Assembly: GCF_040126305.1 (NCBI RefSeq)
Contig: NZ_CP149510.1
Span: 2,057,001-2,121,000 of the forward strand
Direction of reading: 5' to 3'
DNA from: Pararhizobium sp. A13
GTDB lineage: Bacteria > Pseudomonadota > Alphaproteobacteria > Rhizobiales > Rhizobiaceae
Length of the DNA stretch: 64,000 nucleotides
Below are positions 41,870-51,920 of this stretch, one piece after another; position 1 is the first letter of the stretch; each line of letters starts with the position of its first letter. Made by a program: the position numbers and the translations under genes. The notes under the pieces are model-generated. The model saw only the letters and a list, made by a program, of their open reading frames with translations. It made no database searches and was not told the DNA's origin.

Positions 41870-42850
41870 TTACCTCAAAGCCAGGGCGTTGGAAACCCTG
41901 CGGATTGACCCCGTCAAAGTCAGATCGACGCCAATGCCAGCGCCTGCGGAGACGCTGCCTTTGCCGGTGGCGATCAGCAGCGGCTTGTCCAGCGGCTTGG
42001 CGGGCAGGAGCTCTCCTTTCGCCCATACGGCCTTGAGGGCCTTGGCATTCATCGCGGCGACATTGACGTCGATGTCGGTCAGGGTTCCGGCGACACGGTA
42101 GGGGCAGCGCCGCTTGCCGCAGTTCGCCGCCGACGAGAACTGCCAGAGCGCGTAGCTGTCCCAGTTTCCCATCGGGAAGACGTTGCGTATGCCAGGCCTG
42201 TAGCGTGCATACCAGAGTGGCAGGCGCGACAGGATCGGGAAACGGTCGCGGTTGGCTGCGATGTATTTGGCGGTCGCGTGGTTGGTATAGAGCATCGGAT
42301 AACGCCCGGTACGCGTTTTGACATGCCCGGCGAAAATAGCCGCGTCCTCCAGAGACATGTATTTTCCCGCATCGATACCTTCGATGTCGAGCACCATCAG
42401 TTCGTCCGCGCGCGGGTCGGCATAGTCGAGAAAATGATTGGCCTGGTCGACCGGATTGCCGGGGCGGGCGAGGTGGTAGGCACCCCAGAGCAGGCCGTTT
42501 GCGCGGGCAATGAGCCGTCGTGTCTGGTAGAGCTCGCGGCTCACCGCATATTTCCGCCACATCGTCTTACAGTGGGCAACGGTGTCGCCGCCGTGATCTC
42601 CCGTGCAGGTGAAACTCTCCGGCAGGCCGTCCGACGCCTTGGAGATGAAACCGGCGATGCGCTTGTCCTTCAGCATCTCACCCCAGTCGATGATGTTCAT
42701 CTCGTAGGCGTCGATGACCAGCGCGGTGTCCCTGGATTTCCACGGAAGGAGGTCGCGGGCGTCAACGCCGCCCGAGATCAGCGCGACGCCGAGGATGACG
42801 GCGAGGCGGAAAAACATGCCCAAGCTGACAGACCGGCGCTTTTCCATCAC
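41870..42850 (-). CDS. GH25 family lysozyme-like protein
   Basis: A muramidase-type protein of 326 residues with a signal or anchor sequence (MFFRLAVILGVALISGGVDA). The catalytic region shows LVIDAYEMNIIDW and MVLDIEGIDAG, with the Asp and Glu expected of glycoside hydrolase 25; further motifs are YPMLYTNHATAKYI and LWQFSSAANCGKRRC. It probably cleaves peptidoglycan in the periplasm or outside. ATG 42850 and 42847 are equivalent. The RTX protein gene lies downstream on the same strand with about 135 bp between. Confidence 0.85.
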   Translation of the reverse strand: MMEKRRSVSLGMFFRLAVILGVALISGGVDARDLLPWKSRDTALVIDAYEMNIIDWGEMLKDKRIAGFISKASDGLPESFTCTGDHGGDTVAHCKTMWRKYAVSRELYQTRRLIARANGLLWGAYHLARPGNPVDQANHFLDYADPRADELMVLDIEGIDAGKYMSLEDAAIFAGHVKTRTGRYPMLYTNHATAKYIAANRDRFPILSRLPLWYARYRPGIRNVFPMGNWDSYALWQFSSAANCGKRRCPYRVAGTLTDIDVNVAAMNAKALKAVWAKGELLPAKPLDKPLLIATGKGSVSAGAGIGVDLTLTGSIRRVSNALALR

Positions 42851-43127
42851 AAGAGGGTGCTGAAACAGGGTTAACCGAGGGTTAAAGTCTCGAGCCTTGT
42901 CGCGATTTTCGTCCTGACGACCCCTCGGACATGCCCGCGAGGAAAATCGCCGTCGACGGCAAAACCCTGGCGGGTGGTAGAGATGCGGTTCAGGTTCAAG
43001 GCTTTGACACGTCTTTCGCGAACTCGGCGGGCGTGCTTATCTGTGGTGGTTCGTGGAACAAAAAACGCTGCGGACCGTTCATTGGGCAAGACAATCTTGT
43101 CGACAAAAAAATCGAATGGAGAAACCC

Positions 43128-43610
43128 ATGGGTGTTTTCGGATTAAAAATGGCGTCGCTGGCCCTCTCGGCCGTGATGCTGGCGACGTCTTTCACTCCAT
43201 CGCAGGCTTTCCCCCAGATTCCGGCACCGGTAAAGGCAGAGCGCGCAAGCGATGTCGAGGCCGTGCAGTATTATCGCCGGCGCGGTGACGACGAACGCTG
43301 GCGGGATCGCGATGGATATTATCGCCGGGATTATCGCCGGAATTATCGCCGGGATGATTACTCCTATTACGGCGGTCATCGTGGCTATCGCTACTACCGC
43401 CCGGGTTACCGCGAATATAACGGATACTGGTTCCCGCTCGCGGCTTTTGCTACCGGCGCGATCATCGGTGGAGCCATCGCACAGCCGCCTGTGCGTTACG
43501 GCGGCAGCCATGTCGAATGGTGCGCAAACCGCTATCGCAGCTACCGCGCCTACGACGATACCTACCAGCCTTACGGCGGTCCGCGCCGGCAGTGCGTTTC
43601 GCCGTATTGA
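43128..43610 (+). CDS. BA14K family protein
   Basis: An exported protein of 160 residues. After the signal peptide ([17 protein letters not shown]) there is a very Arg/Tyr-rich region ([19 protein letters not shown]), a short membrane-like segment ([19 protein letters not shown]) and the C-terminal BA14K motif ([20 protein letters not shown], ending CVSPY). The family was first described as a Brucella immunoreactive 14-kDa protein and is widespread in Rhizobiales. ATG 43128 has GGAG about 8 bp upstream. A strong terminator follows at 43634. Confidence 0.92.
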   Translation: MGVFGLKMASLALSAVMLATSFTPSQAFPQIPAPVKAERASDVEAVQYYRRRGDDERWRDRDGYYRRDYRRNYRRDDYSYYGGHRGYRYYRPGYREYNGYWFPLAAFATGAIIGGAIAQPPVRYGGSHVEWCANRYRSYRAYDDTYQPYGGPRRQCVSPY

Positions 43611-43633
43611 TGATTGTCTTGAAGCACCAACTG

Positions 43634-43661
43634 GCCGGAGACGTTGTCTCCGGCTTTTTTG
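43634..43661 (+). terminator. Rho-independent terminator for the BA14K gene
   Basis: Perfect stem GCCGGAGAC/GTCTCCGGC with a 3-nt loop, followed by TTTTTTG. Confidence 0.93.
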
Positions 43662-43667
43662 TGCGTT

Positions 43668-44660
43668 TCAAAGAATTCCGATCCGCTTGAGAATCGTCCA
43701 GGCAAAGCCCATCGAAAGCAGGATGAACAACCCGGCGAGCAATGTGCCGTGCACGCCGTCGGCAAAGGGCAGGCTGCTGGTGTTCATGCCGAAGAAGCCG
43801 GTGACCAGCGTCGGCGGCAGGAGGAAGGCTGTCATCAGCGACAGGATGTAGAGGTGCCGGTTGGTTTCCGAGGACAGCTTGCTGTCGATTTCTTCATGCA
43901 GCAGGCGGGCGCGTTCCTGCAGCGCAAAAACGTCACGGTCGACGGATTCCAGCCGGTCCGACAGGCGCTCCGCCACGTCGATGAAGCCCGGCGGCACTTC
44001 CGCCTCCTCCGAGGTCCCGGCGCGCCGCAACAGGGCCAGCAGCGTGCGCAGATGCCGGTGCAGGCGCACGGCCGTTCGCCGCAGCGGGGCGAGGCGCGGC
44101 TGGTGGTTGTGGCCGGCCTCGCCATAGACGTCGTCCTCGATTTCGTTGAGGTCTTCGGTCAACTCCAGCACGAGGCTGATCAGGGTGCGCTGGAACTCGA
44201 CCACCATCATTTCGAACAGGTCGATCGGACGGGCACAGCGGGCGCTCTTTTCGACGGCAGCCTTGACCCGGTCGATGCTGCGCAGCGGATGCAGACGCGT
44301 GGTGATGATGATCTTTTCGGTAACGGCGAAATGTAGCCAGCCTATGGTTTTCGTTACGGCGTCGAAGGTGCGCTCGAAATCGACCAGCGTGCCATAGATC
44401 ATGTCGTCGGAGACGGTGACGGCCGCCTGCGTGTCGTGGCTGGTCAGCGTCGAAAGCGCGCTCTGCGGCAGGGTGGTGATGCGCTCGATCAGGGCAGGGG
44501 TGCGGGCATCGCTCAATGCCAGATGCAGCCAGACCCAGCCTTCGCCTTCCATCAGAGCGTCGATCGAGGAATCCGCGGCGATCCGCAGGCAGCGGCTTTC
44601 GCCCGGCAGAAAACGATAGGCCCAGACGAGGCCTGGGATTTCAGAGGAGATGAGATTCAT
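43668..44660 (-). CDS. zntB: CorA/ZntB family metal-ion transporter
   Basis: The protein of 330 residues has a large cytosolic helical domain and two C-terminal membrane helices. The pore signature GMN is in TGFFGMNTSSLPFADG, and EIDSKLSSETNRHLYILSLM precedes the first helix. The sequence between the helices is short, as in ZntB. ZntB transports Zn2+ (import or efflux depending on the species); substrate preference here is inferred from subfamily likeness. It converges with the BA14K gene over a shared terminator region. Confidence 0.88.
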   Translation of the reverse strand: MNLISSEIPGLVWAYRFLPGESRCLRIAADSSIDALMEGEGWVWLHLALSDARTPALIERITTLPQSALSTLTSHDTQAAVTVSDDMIYGTLVDFERTFDAVTKTIGWLHFAVTEKIIITTRLHPLRSIDRVKAAVEKSARCARPIDLFEMMVVEFQRTLISLVLELTEDLNEIEDDVYGEAGHNHQPRLAPLRRTAVRLHRHLRTLLALLRRAGTSEEAEVPPGFIDVAERLSDRLESVDRDVFALQERARLLHEEIDSKLSSETNRHLYILSLMTAFLLPPTLVTGFFGMNTSSLPFADGVHGTLLAGLFILLSMGFAWTILKRIGIL

Positions 44661-44770
44661 GCGGCGTGATCCCGGGAGGAGGCCAGACTTCGCTTTATTC
44701 AGGTTTCATGACAGTTTTGTTGTGGTCCGTCCACCGCGAGACCGCTCCCGCAGTGTTGAACAATCAAATA

Positions 44771-44786
44771 TTGACGTTTACGTAAA
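44771..44786 (+). promoter_or_regulatory. LiuR-like operator
   Basis: TTGACGTTTACGTAAA holds the palindrome TTTACGTAAA and strongly resembles the motif described for LiuR, a MerR-type regulator of branched-chain amino acid and acyl-CoA catabolism. It lies 85 bp upstream of the acyl-CoA dehydrogenase start, in keeping with control of that operon. No LiuR gene is in the window. Confidence 0.5.
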
Positions 44787-44870
44787 AATCAATAATTTCT
44801 CCGCCGACGAAGACGCCATTGCTGGACTGCCGTGCGGCAATGTTGTCATGTGACTGCGGGAGGAGACGAT

Positions 44871-46652
44871 ATGTACAAGGCACCGGTGGACGACGTTCTG
44901 TTCACGCTCAAGCACGTGGCCGGCCTGAGCGAGGACCTGGCCGAAGGCGTTTTCGGCGATCTGGACGAGGATCTCGTCGACGCCATCCTTGGGGAAGCCG
45001 GCCGCTTCGCCAATGAAGAAGTGGCGCCACTTGCCGATATCGGCGACAAGCAGGGCTCGAAGCTGATCGACGGCAAGGTCAGGGCGCCGGATGGCTGGCG
45101 CGACCTTTACCGCAACTGGGCCGCAGGCGGCTGGAACAGTCTGACGGCACCGGAGGAGTTCGGCGGCCAGGGCCTGCCGCATATGCTGCATATCGCGGCG
45201 ATGGAATTCTGGAATGCCGGCTCTATGGCCTTCGCGCTGGCGCCGATGCTGACCATGGGCGCGGTCGATGCGCTGGAAAAACACGGCTCGGACGCGCTGA
45301 AATCGGTCTTCCTTGCCAAGATGATTTCCGGTGAATGGACCGGCACGATGAACCTGACCGAGCCGCATGCCGGCTCCGATCTCGGCGTTTTGAAGACCCG
45401 CGCCGAGCGCCGCGACGATGGTACCTACCGCATTTTCGGCCAGAAGATCTTCATCACCTGGGGCGAACATGAGATGACTGACAACATCGTTCATCTGGTG
45501 CTTGCCCGTCTCGCCGGCGCGCCGGATGGCACCCGTGGCATTTCGTTATTCCTGGTGCCGAAATTCCTCGTCAACGAGGACGGCTCGCTCGGCGCCCGCA
45601 ACGATCTGTTCTGCCATTCGCTCGAGCACAAGCTCGGCATCCATGCCTCGCCGACCTGCACCATGGTCTATGGTGACGGCAAGTTCGGTGATGAGAAGGG
45701 CGCTGTCGGCTATCTGGTCGGCGAGGAGAACAAGGGCCTCAATTGCATGTTCACGATGATGAACAATGCTCGCCTTGCCGTCGGCACGCAAGGGGTGGCG
45801 ATGGCGGACGCTGCGACCCAACACGCGCTGAACTATGCGCGCGAACGCACGCAGGGCAAGGCGCCGGGCTGGCAGGGAACGGGCATGAGCCCGATCATCG
45901 AGCATCCGGACATCGCCCGCACGCTGCTGACCATGAAGGCGCTGACCCAGGGCGCGCGCGCGATCGCCTTTGCCTGCGCCCGTGCCGTCGATCGGGCGCA
46001 TGTGTCCGAAGGCGAGGCGGCGCGCCATTGGCAGGAGCGCTCCAGCCTCTTGACGCCGATCGCCAAGTCCTTCGGCACCGATGTCGGTGTCGAGGTCGCT
46101 TCGATGGGGATCCAGGTTCACGGCGGCATGGGCTTCATCGAGGAGACGGGTGCTGCGCGCTATCTGCGCGACGCGCGGATAGCGCCGATCTACGAGGGCA
46201 CCAACGGCATCCAGGCCATCGATCTCGTCACCCGAAAGCTGCCATTGTCGGATGGTGGCCATGTCCGCGGCTTCATCGCTGAATTGAAGGCGATCGTGGA
46301 CGAGGTCGGGTTGTCGAACCTTGTCGATTTTGGCAAGACAGGCAGCCACCTCGATGATGCGATCGCCGATCTTGAAGCGACGACAGAGTGGCTGCTCGCC
46401 CGTCTGGCCGAAGGCAAATCCGCCGAGGCGCTTGCCGGCGCCACGGCCTATCAGCGGCTGTTCGGTCTGACGCTGACCGGCGTCTACCTTGCCAAGGGCG
46501 GGTTGGCGGAGGCGGGCGACGGGGGCCGCGATGCCCGCATTGCGCTCTGCCGTTTTGCCGCCGAGAACCTGTTGTCCGAAACGGCGGCGCTCAAGAACAG
46601 CATCATCAACGGCGCGGCAAGCCTTGCCGCCGCCCGCATCGCACTTGTCTAA
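44871..46652 (+). CDS. Acyl-CoA dehydrogenase, long form
   Basis: A flavoenzyme of 593 residues that oxidises an acyl-CoA to the 2-enoyl-CoA. The motifs TGTMNLTEPHAGSDLGVLKT, VHGGMGFIEETGAARYLRDA and IAPIYEGTNGIQAIDLVTR are typical; the C-terminal extension (about 470-593) is that of the DmdC/FadE-like long subgroup, some members of which act on methylmercaptopropionyl-CoA. Substrate not decided. GGGAGGAGACGAT gives a strong ribosome site before ATG 44871. The crotonase gene follows after 39 bp, and a LiuR-like operator lies upstream. Confidence 0.92.
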   Translation: MYKAPVDDVLFTLKHVAGLSEDLAEGVFGDLDEDLVDAILGEAGRFANEEVAPLADIGDKQGSKLIDGKVRAPDGWRDLYRNWAAGGWNSLTAPEEFGGQGLPHMLHIAAMEFWNAGSMAFALAPMLTMGAVDALEKHGSDALKSVFLAKMISGEWTGTMNLTEPHAGSDLGVLKTRAERRDDGTYRIFGQKIFITWGEHEMTDNIVHLVLARLAGAPDGTRGISLFLVPKFLVNEDGSLGARNDLFCHSLEHKLGIHASPTCTMVYGDGKFGDEKGAVGYLVGEENKGLNCMFTMMNNARLAVGTQGVAMADAATQHALNYARERTQGKAPGWQGTGMSPIIEHPDIARTLLTMKALTQGARAIAFACARAVDRAHVSEGEAARHWQERSSLLTPIAKSFGTDVGVEVASMGIQVHGGMGFIEETGAARYLRDARIAPIYEGTNGIQAIDLVTRKLPLSDGGHVRGFIAELKAIVDEVGLSNLVDFGKTGSHLDDAIADLEATTEWLLARLAEGKSAEALAGATAYQRLFGLTLTGVYLAKGGLAEAGDGGRDARIALCRFAAENLLSETAALKNSIINGAASLAAARIALV

Positions 46653-46691
46653 ACAACTAGGCCCGAACACTTGGCCCTGAAGGAGACTGCC

Positions 46692-47444
46692 ATGACCGAC
46701 GACGTTCTGATCGAGCGGCCGCAAAACTATCCCGGCGTTCAGGTCATACGGTTCAACCGACCGGCCAAGAAGAATGCCATCACCGGGGCGATGTACGCCA
46801 AGATGGCCAATGCGCTCACCGTCGCGGGCACCGATGACGCCGTCCGCGTCACCGCCTTTCTCGGAACCGAAGGCTGCTTTTCGGCCGGTAACGACATGGC
46901 CGATTTCATGGCCTTTGCCATGGGCGGAACTATGGGGCAGGAGGTGCTCGACTTCCTGCGCGCGTTGGCGAGCGCCGCCAAGCCCGTCGTTTCCGGAGTC
47001 GATGGTTTGGCGATCGGCATCGGGGCGACGATCCACCTGCACTGCGACCTGACGATCGCCTCGGCGCGTTCGGTGTTCAGGACGCCCTTCGTCGATCTGG
47101 CGCTGGTGCCGGAGGCAGCCTCCAGCTTGATCGTGCCGCGCATCGCCGGCCACCAGCGCGCCTTTGCGCTTCTGGCCGCGGGCGAGCCCTTTACGGCCGA
47201 GGAAGCGCAGGAAGCCGGCCTGATCTGGAAGATCGCCGGTGCCGATGCGATCGAGGAGGAGGTGCTGGCACTCGCCGCGAACCTCGCCAGGAAACCGCCG
47301 GAAGCCCTGCGCATCGCCCGCCAGCTGATCCGTGGTGACCGGTCCCACGTGCTGGCGCGCATCGAAGAAGAGGCGGAACACTTCTCCGCGCAACTGAAGA
47401 GCGCCGAAGCGCGCGCCGCCTTCGAGGCTTTCATGCGCCGCTGA
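46692..47444 (+). CDS. Enoyl-CoA hydratase/isomerase family protein
   Basis: A crotonase of 250 residues that probably hydrates the product of the dehydrogenase encoded just upstream. The oxyanion-hole motifs are CFSAGNDMADFM and GLAIGIGATIHLHCDLTIA. Of the two catalytic glutamates of true hydratases, LVPEAASSL carries one and the other position is less clear, so isomerase activity is possible. AAGGAGACTGCC precedes ATG 46692. The gene lies 39 bp after the acyl-CoA dehydrogenase, indicating one operon. Confidence 0.9.
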   Translation: MTDDVLIERPQNYPGVQVIRFNRPAKKNAITGAMYAKMANALTVAGTDDAVRVTAFLGTEGCFSAGNDMADFMAFAMGGTMGQEVLDFLRALASAAKPVVSGVDGLAIGIGATIHLHCDLTIASARSVFRTPFVDLALVPEAASSLIVPRIAGHQRAFALLAAGEPFTAEEAQEAGLIWKIAGADAIEEEVLALAANLARKPPEALRIARQLIRGDRSHVLARIEEEAEHFSAQLKSAEARAAFEAFMRR

Positions 47445-47580
47445 CTGACGCGCGACGATTGGTCGGAGGCGATTCTCTGCGAGCCTGCCTTGCCGGATGG
47501 CGAGATCAGACCCATATTGCTGCCTGTTGCGTGGAGGAATAACAGGCATTGGGAGATGCCGGAAAACCAAGGATTCGTCC

Positions 47581-48669
47581 ATGCGGTCTCGATTCAAGCT
47601 TTCCCTCTCCGATATGCTCAGGCAGCACCGGCGATGGGAAAGGACCCTTGCCAAGGCGGTCAAGGTCACGCGCAAGGCTCTTGTTTCTGCCACTTCGGTA
47701 CCGGCATCGGTGCCGGTACCGCCCGCAGCAAGACCACGATCGGTTGGAAAGCTTGAGGAAGTAAAGGCGTTCGGCAGCAATCCGGGCCGTCTGCGCATGC
47801 TGAAATATGTGCCTGCTAACCTGCCGAAGAAGTCGCCGCTCGTCGTCGTCCTGCATGGCTGCCACCAGACGGCCGAAGCCTATGACCGCGGCAGTGGCTG
47901 GTCGGTCCTGGCGCGCGAGCGCGGTTTTGCCGTCGCCTATGCCGAGCAGACCCGCTCCAACAACCAAAATCTCTGTTTCAACTGGTTTCGTCCGAGCAAC
48001 GTTGCCCGCGACCGCGGCGAGGTGATGTCGATCCGCCAGATGGTCGCCAAGATGGCGACGGCACATGGCATCGACCGCAAGCAGGTGTTCGTCACCGGCC
48101 TCTCGGCAGGCGGCGCCATGACTGCGGCGATGCTGGCCGCCTATCCCGACGTGTTTCGTGCCGGTGGCATCATTGCCGGCTTGCCCTTTGGCGCGGCCCG
48201 CGATGTGCACCGGGCGCTTGCCGCGATGAAGCAGGCGCCCGAGCGGACGCCGCAGGAATGGGGCAATCTTGTGCGTGCTGCCTCAACCGTAAATCGTGAC
48301 TTTCCTGCGGTCTCCATCTGGCACGGGACGCTGGACCACACTGTCTCGCTGTCGAATGCCGAAGCGCTGCTTGAGCAATGGCTCGATGTGCACGGGCTCG
48401 AACGCGACGCCTACACGCAAAGTCAAGTCGACGGTCACATCCGCCGCGTCTGGAAGACTGCGGCCGGGAAGGTTGCGGTCGAATTCTACCTGATCGAGGG
48501 CTTGGGGCACGGAACGCCGTTGAAGCCGAGACCCGCCTCGCGGCCAAAGGCCGACACGCCGGGTCCCTTCATGCTCGACGCCGGAATTTCCTCGTCGATG
48601 CATCTGGCGACCGCCTGGGGACTGAAAAAACCGGCCCTGCTGTCGGCCCTGCGACAGGCGGCCGAATAG
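47581..48669 (+). CDS. PHB-depolymerase-type esterase (alpha/beta hydrolase)
   Basis: A protein of 362 residues of the esterase family related to extracellular polyhydroxybutyrate depolymerase type 1. The oxyanion region is VVVLHGCHQTAEAYDRGSGW, the nucleophile elbow GLSAGGAMTAAML (Ser), and later residues IWHGTLDHTV (Asp) and LGHGTPLKP (His) complete the triad. There is no clear signal peptide (MRSRFKLSLSDMLRQHRRWE), so it may be intracellular or non-classically exported. ATG 47581 was chosen; a longer start at 47497 is unlikely. Follows the crotonase gene by about 135 bp. Confidence 0.88.
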   Translation: MRSRFKLSLSDMLRQHRRWERTLAKAVKVTRKALVSATSVPASVPVPPAARPRSVGKLEEVKAFGSNPGRLRMLKYVPANLPKKSPLVVVLHGCHQTAEAYDRGSGWSVLARERGFAVAYAEQTRSNNQNLCFNWFRPSNVARDRGEVMSIRQMVAKMATAHGIDRKQVFVTGLSAGGAMTAAMLAAYPDVFRAGGIIAGLPFGAARDVHRALAAMKQAPERTPQEWGNLVRAASTVNRDFPAVSIWHGTLDHTVSLSNAEALLEQWLDVHGLERDAYTQSQVDGHIRRVWKTAAGKVAVEFYLIEGLGHGTPLKPRPASRPKADTPGPFMLDAGISSSMHLATAWGLKKPALLSALRQAAE

Positions 48670-48920
48670 GTGGAAAGCCTTTAAAATCCTAGCGTTTCAA
48701 ACCAGGAAATTTTAACGCTGCCTTAAGTACGTCCGCTTATGGTCAGGCCATCCGGGGGCGGTATGTCCACTCCCATCAGGACGCATGACGCGCGCCGTGT
48801 CTTTTCCGCCCTTCCGGGGCATGTCTTCATCCTCGCGAACCAAGGGGCGGCCCGGTGCGCTATCGCGCCGGCGGGCGATCCCGTTTGCGCAAAAGCTGCA
48901 CCGCAATAAGGAAGCTTGCC

Positions 48921-51023
48921 TTGTCCAAAAGATCGAACCTGATGACGCGCATCCTCGTTGCCGCGTCCTTTGTCGTCGTTGCCGCCTTTGCCGGCTTTTC
49001 CGTCTATATCGACAGCCTCCAGCATGCCGTGACGACACGCGCCGTCGAGGAGAATATCGCCTCCTCCGGCAAGCAGGCCGCCCAGAGCGTTGCCAACTGG
49101 CTGAACGGCCGCGTCACCTTGACGGCGATGGCCGCCAACGCGGCCGGCAGCGCCGCCGATCAGGCGGGCCTCGTCGGTGCGCTCAAGAACGGCGTGCTGG
49201 AGAAGGAATTCCTCAGCACCTATGTCGGCGACGAGACCGGGAAATTTACCAGCTGGCCGGATCTGCCGCTGCCGGCGGGCTACGACCCGCGCCAGCGCCC
49301 GTGGTATCAGCAGGCCGCCAAGGCCGATAGCAGCGTCCTCACCGATCCCTATATTGACGCATCGAGCGGCGACCTGATCATCAGCGCGGCCGTTCCGGTC
49401 AAGCGCGATGGCAAGCTGTTCGGCATTTCCGGCAGCGATTTTTCGCTCAAGACCCTCGTCGACATGATCAAGTCCGTCGATGTCGGCGGCGAAGGTTTTG
49501 CCTTCCTCGTCAACAAGTCGGGCCAGATCCTCGTTCATCCGGACGCAAAGCTCGTCACCAAGACGCTTGCCGACGCCTTCCCGGCGGCCACGCCGTCGAT
49601 CGGTTCTTCGATCACGCAGACCGAGCTTGACGGCAAGCCGATGCTCGTCAGCTTCGTGCCGGTCGCTGGCCTGCCTTCGGTCGAATGGTATGTCGGCTTC
49701 GCAGTCGACGCCGATGTCGCCTATTCCGCCATCGGCCAGTTTCGGATCGCGGCAACCATTGCCACGCTGCTTGCCGTCGGCGTGATGATCGGCTTCCTCG
49801 CGACGTTGCTCAGCCGTCTCGTCATCCGCCCGGTCACCGATATGACCGGCGCGATGGAGCGACTTGCTGCCGGTGACCTGAAGGCTGAAATTCCCGGCCA
49901 GGAGCGCCGCGACCAGATCGGTTCCATGGCCGCCGCCGTTGCCGTCTTCCGCACCAATGCCATCGAGCGCGTGCGCCTCGAGGGTGAAGCCGAAGCCGGC
50001 CGTTCGCTGTCGGAACAGGAGCGCCGCGAGCGCGAAGCGCTGAAGGCGAAGGAAACCGCTGATATTCAGCAGGCAGTCGAAGCGCTGGCGACCGGTCTCG
50101 GCCGCCTTGCCGATGGTGACCTCGGCTATCGCATCTCGATCCCCTTCGTTTCGCATCTCGACCGCCTGCGCGCCGATTTCAACAATTCGGTCGCCAAGCT
50201 GCACAACGCGCTTCAGACTGTCGGAACCAACGCCCGGGCGATCGATGCCGGCGCCAGCGAAATCCGTCACGCCGCCGACGATCTCGCTCGCCGTACGGAA
50301 CAGCAGGCCGCCTCCGTCGAGGAAACCGCCGCAGCGCTTGAAGAGATCACCACGACGGTCAAAGACAGCGCCCGCCGCGCCGAGGAAGTCGGTCAGCTGG
50401 TCGCCCGCACTCGCGCCGGGGCTGAAAAGTCCGGCGAAGTCGTTCGCAATGCGGTCAACGCCATGCAAGGCATCGAGAAATCCTCCGGCGAGATCAGCAA
50501 TATCATCGGCGTCATCGACGACATCGCCTTCCAGACCAACCTTCTGGCCCTGAACGCCGGTGTCGAGGCGGCCCGTGCCGGCGACGCAGGCAAGGGCTTT
50601 GCCGTCGTCGCCCAGGAAGTGCGCGAGCTCGCCCAGCGCTCGGCCAACGCCGCCAAGGAGATCAAGGCGCTGATTACCACGTCAGGCCAGCAGGTTCGCG
50701 CCGGCGTGACGCTCGTCGGCGAAACCGGCCAGTCGCTGCAGGCGATCGTCGCGGAAGTCCAGGAGATCAATACCCATATCAGCGCGATCGTGACCGCCAC
50801 CCGAGAACAATCGACCGGCCTTCAGGAAATCAACACGGCCGTCAACACCATGGACCAGGGCACCCAGCAGAACGCCGCCATGGTCGAGGAACAGACGGCC
50901 GCCAGCCATGGTCTGGCGTCGGAGGCCGCAGCGCTGAACGAATTGCTGTCGCAGTTCAATTTGGGCGACAGCCGGGCGGCGCCTGTTGCGAGACAGCCCG
51001 CTTATGGTCGCCGCGCGGCCTGA
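48921..51023 (+). CDS. Methyl-accepting chemotaxis protein with dCache_1 amino-acid-type sensor
   Basis: The receptor of 700 residues has an N-terminal membrane helix, a double-Cache periplasmic domain and a second helix (about 275-300), then HAMP and signalling domain ([40 protein letters not shown]). The sensor carries [25 protein letters not shown] and GISGSDFSL, matching the published amino-acid-binding dCache_1 motif (Arg, Trp-Tyr and Asp positions). Amino acids or quaternary amines are therefore likely ligands; relatives in Ensifer include McpU and McpX. The start is TTG 48921 with AAGGA upstream, or ATG 48942. A strong terminator follows at 51051. Confidence 0.9.
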   Translation: MSKRSNLMTRILVAASFVVVAAFAGFSVYIDSLQHAVTTRAVEENIASSGKQAAQSVANWLNGRVTLTAMAANAAGSAADQAGLVGALKNGVLEKEFLSTYVGDETGKFTSWPDLPLPAGYDPRQRPWYQQAAKADSSVLTDPYIDASSGDLIISAAVPVKRDGKLFGISGSDFSLKTLVDMIKSVDVGGEGFAFLVNKSGQILVHPDAKLVTKTLADAFPAATPSIGSSITQTELDGKPMLVSFVPVAGLPSVEWYVGFAVDADVAYSAIGQFRIAATIATLLAVGVMIGFLATLLSRLVIRPVTDMTGAMERLAAGDLKAEIPGQERRDQIGSMAAAVAVFRTNAIERVRLEGEAEAGRSLSEQERREREALKAKETADIQQAVEALATGLGRLADGDLGYRISIPFVSHLDRLRADFNNSVAKLHNALQTVGTNARAIDAGASEIRHAADDLARRTEQQAASVEETAAALEEITTTVKDSARRAEEVGQLVARTRAGAEKSGEVVRNAVNAMQGIEKSSGEISNIIGVIDDIAFQTNLLALNAGVEAARAGDAGKGFAVVAQEVRELAQRSANAAKEIKALITTSGQQVRAGVTLVGETGQSLQAIVAEVQEINTHISAIVTATREQSTGLQEINTAVNTMDQGTQQNAAMVEEQTAASHGLASEAAALNELLSQFNLGDSRAAPVARQPAYGRRAA

Positions 51024-51050
51024 CAGGCGCGGCAGATCAGTCAATGAAGA

Positions 51051-51084
51051 AAAGGCCCGGCTTCACTGAAGCCGGGCCTTTCCA
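51051..51084 (+). terminator. Rho-independent terminator for the dCache chemoreceptor
   Basis: Perfect 14-bp stem AAAGGCCCGGCTTC/GAAGCCGGGCCTTT with a 3-nt loop. The A/T ends make it usable on either strand. Confidence 0.88.
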
Positions 51085-51200
51085 TTCGATCCAGCAAATC
51101 GGAGCTTTGATCGCGAAACTGGCGATATCCTCCGATGTGGTCTTGATAAAAAAAGGAATCTTGGTAATCGAGAATTCCGGCCAACTCGAAGGAAAACGAT

Positions 51201-51833
51201 ATGCCGGATTTCTCCACAATCATTGTTTTCGCCGCCGCATCCATGGTGCTTACTGCCACGCCCGGACCCGACATGCTCCTCATTGCTTCCCGGAGCATAT
51301 GCCAAGGGCGGGCGGCAGGGTTTCTAACCTATGCAGGCATCGCGCTCGGAACCTACTGCCATGCTCTGGCGGCGGCGCTGGGGCTTTCTCAACTCTTCCT
51401 TGCCGTGCCCGTTGCCTATGACATCATCCGCTGGGCAGGTTGCGCCTATCTTCTTTACCTGGCGTGGAAGACGATCCGATCGGAAGGCTCCGGCTTTTCG
51501 CCGTCAGAAGGCTTGGCACGGCTCTCCACGAAAAGAATTTTTGGCGAGGGTCTGGCGACAAACCTGCTCAATCCTAAGATGGCGCTGTTCGTGCTTGCAC
51601 TGTTCCCCCAATTCATGAATCCGAAAGCTGGATCAATGGTCGTGCAGGCGTTTATTCTCGCAACCGTGTTGAACGGTGTTGGCCTTCTGGTGAATGGCTC
51701 TGTAATCCTGCTGAGCGGTCACATTCGCGCGAGGGTTGGAAAAATCGGGCGCTTCAAGAAGTTGCCGCAGTACCTTCTCGCCACCGTTTTCGCCGGTCTG
51801 GCCTGCCGCCTCGCGCTTGGAGGCCGGAATTGA
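51201..51833 (+). CDS. LysE/RhtB family amino-acid exporter
   Basis: An inner-membrane exporter of 210 residues with about six helices. The N-terminal MVLTATPGPDMLLIASRSI has the PGPD motif of the family, followed by GRAAGFLTYAGIALGT and FGEGLATNLLNPKMALFVLA, another signature. These proteins export amino acids such as lysine, threonine or homoserine; the substrate cannot be told. It is a single gene between the dCache receptor and the convergent RlmD-like methyltransferase. Its GC content looks lower than that of the neighbours. Confidence 0.92.
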   Translation: MPDFSTIIVFAAASMVLTATPGPDMLLIASRSICQGRAAGFLTYAGIALGTYCHALAAALGLSQLFLAVPVAYDIIRWAGCAYLLYLAWKTIRSEGSGFSPSEGLARLSTKRIFGEGLATNLLNPKMALFVLALFPQFMNPKAGSMVVQAFILATVLNGVGLLVNGSVILLSGHIRARVGKIGRFKKLPQYLLATVFAGLACRLALGGRN

Positions 51834-51920
51834 ATCGGCGCTGAAAGACCGGAAAGAGCGTTCGCAAAGGTAGGCCGCATCACTTTATTTTTGCGGCCGC
51901 ACGGCGGACACAGCCGTCCG

